A stretch of DNA of 22,356 bases, taken from assembly GCA_008931825.1 (NCBI GenBank), contig QXVZ01013746.1, positions 1 through 22,356 of the forward strand, written 5' to 3'. Made by a program: the position numbers and the translations under genes. How positions within the stretch are numbered: position 1 is the first letter of the stretch; the number at the start of each line of letters is the position of its first letter. Source of the DNA: Phallusia fumigata (lineage: Eukaryota > Chordata > Ascidiacea > Phlebobranchia > Ascidiidae). Shown here one piece after another: positions 17,173 through 22,356 of this stretch. A model generated the notes under the pieces. That model saw only the letters and a program-made list of their open reading frames with translations, was not told the DNA's origin and made no database searches.

Positions 17173-18720
17173 TGAGTCACCAACTTGAAAACTGACTTTT
17201 TAGCAAATGATCAGCATGCCGACATGACAATGAAGAATTGCACCACCCAATGCGATCAATAAACCTTCTTAAAAAAAGGAAAGCCGCTTTAAATTGTACA
17301 ATGCATATTATCTACAATATTAAAACTGCAAAACAAAATGTATGCCAAGCTACACACGCACTTGTGTTATTTACTCGGATGCCATTAGCTTTGTTATTTG
17401 TCTGCGATTAAAATACTTTATCAATGGACAGACGACAGAAAATTTCAGACCCCTATGGCCTTGGCACGACAATTACCGCAAGCATTACGAACTGTTGAAA
17501 GATTGCCGATTGTGAAGCGATTTATATTGCGCATTGATCTAATTCAATTTAAAAAATGTTCGATGGACTGTTTCGTCTCGGGATATTGACACTGGCTTAT
17601 CGTATTACAATCTTAACCTTTCGTTGACTTATGTTTGGTAAAGTGAAAGACAACATAAAGCGATATGTTGTGAATAACAACATTGGGTGCTGGGGAAATT
17701 CGTTGAAAAAACGAAAAAGTTGTTTTTATTATTTTTATGTCACAGATTTTGGTTTTAGCTTTACGGTAGACAAAACGCCCACAAAATAATAAGTTATTAC
17801 ATTTTATTTTTGTTTTGTTTTTGTCATTAAGTCTGTAATGTATACCTAAGTAAGTAGGCTATTTAGAACAAAAACCATTAACATTGACTTAGTCGTTAGA
17901 GCGTTTATAGCCAGTAACGCAATTGTTTGGATACCTGGTTATTCCTTTGGAACTTTTCTTTAAAATGTTCAGTTGAGCGAAAAATCGTCTGTATACATGG
18001 GCGGCGGCAGGTAGGAGCAAGAGGGGGGGGGGAGAACACGCTTGGAATCCCTAAAAAAGACCCTACAATAGTTATGCATGTTCTATCAAAAAAATTCTAT
18101 GAATAATAAAGTATATGTGCATCTTAGCATCTATGTATTGTGATTTACCCTCTTGGAAAATCTTTTGCTAGCGCCTATGTCTTTAGATTTATTACCCCGG
18201 CGAAGAGTTACGTATTCCTCAGTTCGTTGTGTCGTAATCACATTCCTGTGAACAAGGGGTCGTGATTTTCACCCTTCAACACGCGACCGATTACGGCAAG
18301 TTACGCAAGATTAGTTCTGAATACCGTCATTGAATTGTGTGTGTGGTAAACGCCCACCTTCAACTTTTCGCTTGGCAGAACCTAAAAAATTCCGAAACGA
18401 CTTTAAAGTAGAATTTCTCCGTACATTTGATCTCTAACGTGAATTTATATCCGGGAAGAGGTGTAGTGTGAGTCTATGGTTGTTTTATTGGTCGTATTAA
18501 TAACATTAAACCAGCAAAGGTTTTGTTGCCAACTGGTTGTCCGACAGTAAATCGAGACCCTATACCGAATGAATTTAAAACAAAGTATTACCGAAACGTT
18601 TGATGAATAAAGCATGTCGTTTTTGAAAACAATTTTGGCAAGTACATTTTTGATGAGAGTTTTGAACAGATTTGTGTTTACTGTTCCAATGAAATCCTAA
18701 ATTATTTCTAAACCGTTTGA
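17173..18720. other. Non-coding, nothing firmly recognised
   Basis: The stretch is AT-rich intergenic with a G-run at 18025-18033. The plus-strand frame at 17398-17589 and minus-strand fragments near 18180-18250 lack family resemblance and supporting neighbours. Confidence 0.45.
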
Positions 18721-19109
18721 ACGAATCGTGTCTTTAGAATCATGCGACTGGAATTTCAGAAACATAGCCCCCACCCTAAGGGCCCCGAAACCGACAAAGA
18801 ACCGTACCCCCACCAAACCCCTTTACCCCTACGTCATGCTAGTAACGCGCCAGCAAGTTTGAATACATCAGGTATTTGGGCGCAATTTCTGAATTTTCGT
18901 GGGTGCGGGCGAACGCATTCGGGAATCGATAAGTCACTTTGTTTGCTACAAGTAAAACAGAAAGGCCCTCAGCGGCAAAAATTGGAAACCTAACGACATA
19001 CTGCACGATTGTACACTTTAATAAGTTTAATGTCATTCATTGTGTTGTATGGGATACAAGTCTTTACTGGAAACACAAGACACGGACTTGAAGAGTATCT
19101 TAGTTAAAA

Positions 19110-19282
19110 ACATAACTGCCAGAGAACTTGTATGTTGTGATTACATTGTAATGCAAACGTTTCAACAATCGCTGTTGTCATCATCAATGTTGTCATTATC
19201 AGTGTATAATGACGAGAAGCTTACAACCGGGCTTTATACACAAGTGAATATTTATTACAAACAAGTTGTCTGGCAGTTATGT
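19110..19282. mobile_element. Palindromic MITE, same family as 2376-2544
   Basis: The ends ACATAACTGCCAGAGAACTTGT and its inverted form with one mismatch bound 173 bp. The interior has CAACAATCGCTGTTGTCATC. The plus-strand frame through it is transposon sequence, not a gene. Confidence 0.8.
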
Positions 19283-19447
19283 TTCTTATTAGGGTATCGT
19301 GGTTAGCATACGATTTCAAACTCACTTACTACAAAATAAAAAGCCGGGTGTTTTGTTTTCCCTTTGTGGTTCCGGAACTCCGAAATTCCTCTCTTTTTAA
19401 GCCGACCTAAAAAACAGACATGACGTCTAGCGTAGCGCGTCACTTAC

Positions 19448-19501
19448 CCAGACGCAGCAAAACAACGTTAACCAGGTGATCACATAACCGCCCCGGCTCA
19501 T
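19448..19501 (-). CDS. Possible signal-peptide first exon, unidentified gene
   Basis: Minus strand, ATG at 19501, 18 codons reading MSRGGYVITWLTLFCCVW, then a consensus GTAAGT donor. A short charged start followed by a hydrophobic core is typical of a secretory leader. No following exon was found further left, so this may be chance. Confidence 0.25.
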
Positions 19502-19596
19502 CCCAATGGACTTGCAAGCCGATCTTATGACTCACTACGGCTTACCACACATTTCTGGTGTTCAAATCATGCGAAACCCAAGTATGGGAAATATGG

Positions 19597-20081
19597 GTTG
19601 ACCTTTCAAATGGGATTTTCTCTTTGATGCAGTGGTTGATGGCATATTCGTACTTAACTGTAAAGGGTATTAAATATTAATCTAGGTGCGTTGGTATGTG
19701 CGTTATGGACACCGGGGGGAATTTTCGGTGTTGGTTGTGGAGTTCAGAAGCATTACAAAACACCTTTGATGAAGTGAATTTGACTTTAAAGGAATTTTAT
19801 TTTGCGGAAGTGAAATGTAAAGGCACGTTATGTTTTAANGTTGACCTTTCAAATGGGATTTTCTCTTTGATGCAGTGGTTGATGGCATATTCGTACTTAA
19901 CTGTAAAGGGTATTAAATATTAATCTAGGTGCGTTGGTATGTGCGTTATGGACACCGGGGGGAATTTTCGGTGTTGGTTGTGGAGTTCAGAAGCATTACA
20001 AAACACCTTTGATGAAGTGAATTTGACTTTAAAGGAATTTTATTTTGCGGAAGTGAAATGTAAAGGCACGTTATGTTTTAA
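19597..20081. repeat. Identical 242-bp direct duplication around N at 19839 (assembly seam)
   Basis: Bases 19597-19838 recur as 19840-20081 without a difference I can see, with a single N between. The matching open frames in both copies are the same sequence read twice. It is probably an unmerged contig overlap rather than biology. Confidence 0.85.
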
Positions 20082-20154
20082 AGTTTTTGTTTTATTTCAT
20101 ATTTTTAATGAAAGTCGCACAATTAATATTCCAAGGAGTACCAGGAAAATCATT

Positions 20155-20350
20155 TAAATTGTCAGATGTGTATGTTTAAAATTAGTTTTAAACACCTTTG
20201 AAATTAAATTAAATTAGATTAGAAGCGTTATAAAAACACCTTTGATGAATCGTGAAACAAACTTGACTTCAAAGGGATTTTATTTTACGGAAGTGTAACA
20301 GGAAATTTCATTTGTGGATGTCAGATGTATACGTTTAAAGTTGGTTTTAT
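20155..20350. repeat. Diverged third copy of the neighbouring repeat
   Basis: GAAGCGTTATAAAAACACCT at 20222 and the following GATTTTATTTTACGGAAGTG resemble the block starting near 19747 and 19990. The phrase GTCAGATGTGTATGTTTAAA at 20161 recurs as GTCAGATGTATACGTTTAAA at 20320. Unlike the pair around the N, these are diverged, so they are genuine local repeats. Confidence 0.6.
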
Positions 20351-20398
20351 TTTTGATGAGGAATGCACACCGAATCAAATGCTTATTTTTATTGTATG

Positions 20399-20500
20399 TG
20401 ACGTCACAAAGTCAAATATTATGACGTCATTAATTATACCGTATCGGTTACGTCACATGTTGCAACAGACTCTGTTGAATTCGCGGCGGCGCGAAAAAAC
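20399..20500. promoter_or_regulatory. CRE triplet plus E2F-like site
   Basis: Two perfect TGACGTCA octamers (20399-20406, 20422-20429) and a TTACGTCAC (20449-20457) precede GGCGGCGCGAAAAA (about 20486-20499), the reverse form of an E2F site. A downstream ATG at 20534 has good context but only about 15 codons. This could be a promoter for either strand. Confidence 0.4.
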
Positions 20501-20539
20501 AAAACCAACCGTTCGATAATTAGGTCGCACAAAATGGGA

Positions 20540-21268
20540 CTAGCGATATTTGTCGACAGGAATTTTATTAGCAACACATAAAGGTCGTAAACTCATCTGC
20601 TCCAAATCAGAGGCCAGACAGCAAATATTTCGCGGACAGCGCACCTTTAAAATTGCTTTACGATTTGTTGATCGGAGTGGCCGCCAGTGTTTAAACAACA
20701 AACTGGGTTTTTACGCGGTCACAGGAATCAGAATCATGTTTTGTCGAAAATGCCTGGAGCAAGATTTTTTTTAACGATGTGTCACTAACTGGGTATTTGT
20801 TCTATGTGAGTTGTTTTAGTTGTAAAATCGCAATATAAACACGGTGTACACTAAGGGTAGGTCATAAGCTTTAAGGAATGCACAGTATAAATTAAAACGT
20901 CAGGATACATTGTCCTGTTACTCACAACTGTTTTAGGCTGAAATCCTGTCCAAAACGCATAAAATCGAATTGACGTAGAAAAGTACAGGTATTAAAATAC
21001 ACAAATTCCGAAAAGCTTGTTCAAATTAAGAACATTTTATTGCAAACGTTTTATCAATCGCCGCTGTTAAAATCGCGCAGTTACGTTTCCACCCAACTGC
21101 TTTTCAAGTTCGTGCCTTGTGTTCCAAACGTACAACCTTTAAAATAGTTACCAGAATGGACGCGGTATAAAATCACACCAAGATAAAACCCCAGTGACAA
21201 ATACCGACCAGGTCGTCCCAGTAATTATTTGTTATTTGCTCTTCCCCACGAAAATCCCACGATTACAG
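20540..21268. other. Mostly non-coding; degraded MITE at about 20990-21085
   Basis: AACATTTTATTGCAAACGTT and ATCAATCGCCGCTGTT with a later CAGTTACGTTTCC look like a shrunken relative of the MITE at 19110. The plus-strand frame at 20550-20774 has no recognisable domain. Confidence 0.4.
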
Positions 21269-21364
21269 GGTGCTGGGCGGGTTTTAAGTTACAGCGGCGT
21301 TTCATTCATTATATCACCCACGGAAACATGGGTAAACGGAACACGAATGGTTGTTTTGACTCCT
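21269..21364 (+). CDS. Weak candidate exon, strand ambiguous
   Basis: Bounded by GATTACAG and GTAAGT, 32 codons in phase 0 include SGVSFIISPTETWVNGTRMV. On the other strand the same block, after an acceptor CCACTTACAG, reads VKTTIRVPFTHVSVGDIMNE and stops. Both are plausible and neither is recognised. Confidence 0.25.
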
Positions 21365-21851
21365 GTAAGTGGCCCAGCTTTTGTGTGAGGACTGTGCCGG
21401 GTTGGATTAGAATGAAAAGAAATCAGTTCTCTTTTTAAGCTCGGCTTTTTGTCCGTTACGTCATTTGAACTGTAATAGATTACGTCATTTTTAAACAGTC
21501 GGGCGTTACAGAGGTTAAGTATTAACAACTGTTTGTGTGGTTTATGGAAGTGTGTTTTGGTAAAATCCCAACGCAAAATAACTTGTTAGTGGGATGAAGT
21601 TGGTTTAAAGCAAAATCTGTTTAAAACAAACGTAGTGTTTTTTGATAATTTGTCCAATTTTACCACGAGCCAAATCAAAAAAAAATTATTTTCCCTGCAA
21701 AAAATGCTATTAAAGCTGTTTCATAACTTTTTCTGAACATTAGAGTTCAACTACTGCTTTCAACGTAGCATATGTGGCTTTTCAACATGCATTAAAGGCG
21801 CAAAAAAGAATTTCAAAGAAAACTTTCGGTCTCCTTTGCCTATTTTTGCAG

Positions 21852-22050
21852 TACTTTGCAACACTTTACAGTAAATATGCGTTCCAAAAACTCTTGTTGG
21901 AACCAGAAATACACGCCCATCCAATCGACAACTCTGTTGCTGTACGCAACAAACCGAGAGTATATCACGTACCCGCAAACCACAACAGATTTCAACTGGC
22001 AGAAGATAAAAGAGCTCGTCGGTTTGACATATAACGGTCGCACGACCCAG
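21852..22050 (+). CDS. Candidate exon of an unidentified gene running off the right edge
   Basis: A strong acceptor (TTTGCCTATTTTTGCAG) opens a 199-base block ending CAG|GTATCA. The frame open through the donor contains TTTDFNWQKIKELVGL and then TYNGRT, and shows the higher G/C third-position content of the sure exons here. A second frame (YSKYAFQKLLLEPE onward) stops at 22034 and would join in phase with the candidate exon at 21269. I cannot name the protein. Confidence 0.35.
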
Positions 22051-22356
22051 GTATCATCTTTCACTTGTTTCTGTCCCGAAGATGGTGTAATGGGGATGGG
22101 TTTGCTTGGTGGCAGAACTACAGAGGCGAGGCCTCGCTATAACGACTTATAAGGCAATATTGAGATGTTCAGGGTATTGTTGGTAGGTGGGGCATAAAAG
22201 TTTGTTATGTCATACATTGCTTCGTAACAACTTTTGCCAGATATGTCAGATAGCTTTCAAACGGCTTTAAAACGGAGGTTTATCATTAGGGCAATGTTTC
22301 TCCAACGTTTTTGATGCGACGCGTTCGAAAATTTGTTGGACTTTCGACGCACCAGC
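22051..22356. other. Right flank, nothing recognised
   Basis: If the 21852 exon is real this is intron. No further exon is evident before the window ends. Confidence 0.4.

Noticed and set aside
18742-18993. Plus-strand 83-codon frame with Pro-rich start
   Set aside because: It comes from a C-rich tract with no splice support and no recognisable domain. The overlapping minus frame is equally open.
19696-20157. Two plus-strand frames encoding the same protein start MCVMDTGGNFRC
   Set aside because: They are the two copies of one 242-bp segment around the N at 19839, and a third, diverged copy follows. This is repeated sequence, not a gene pair.

Overview
The window looks like AT-rich genomic DNA of an animal, most likely an ascidian (Ciona-type) tunicate. 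This is an inference. It rests on short exons with canonical GT-AG introns of a few hundred bases, a metazoan SLC10 transporter, a dense load of short non-autonomous transposons, and unmerged near-duplicate sequence around single N bases, as expected when a highly polymorphic diploid is assembled. No bacterial features such as operons, Shine-Dalgarno sites or CRISPR arrays are visible. Most open frames in the window are chance or transposon-derived.

Region 1-4650 (minus strand) carries one well supported gene, a sodium/bile-acid-cotransporter-family (SLC10) protein in eight exons. The exons join in phase from an ATG at 4644 to the window edge at base 1, giving 339 codons with no stop reached. 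The introns hold a hAT-type MITE with 8-bp target duplications, a 63-bp tandem repeat, a tRNA-SINE fragment, a palindromic MITE and a SINE-like element flanked by a 14-bp direct repeat.

Region 4650-13360 is mostly non-coding. It contains hAT-like and other palindromic MITEs, an allelic-looking duplication around an N, three promoter-like or CRE-containing patches, a decayed minus-strand coding relic (about 10636-11010), a short plus-strand frame with a bHLH-like basic region (11332-11532), and a locus near 12274-12453 that is open on both strands.

Region 13361-15812 (plus strand) carries a second convincing gene, a five-exon, 386-codon predicted seven-transmembrane protein. It has an extracellular second loop rich in N-glycosylation sequons. 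I cannot place it in a named receptor family. An N at 15687 interrupts its last exon.

Region 15813-22356 holds the 3' flank of that gene with an AATAAA, a GTACGGTAC-rich stretch, a CpG/CRE-rich promoter-like patch, a tRNA-derived SINE, another palindromic MITE, an identical 242-bp duplication around an N, a CRE/E2F-like patch near 20400-20500, and two or three weak candidate exons of unidentified genes near the right edge. The two confident genes are transcribed convergently in window orientation (SLC10 leftward, 7TM rightward, heads facing each other across about 8.7 kb). Nothing in the sequence links their functions.
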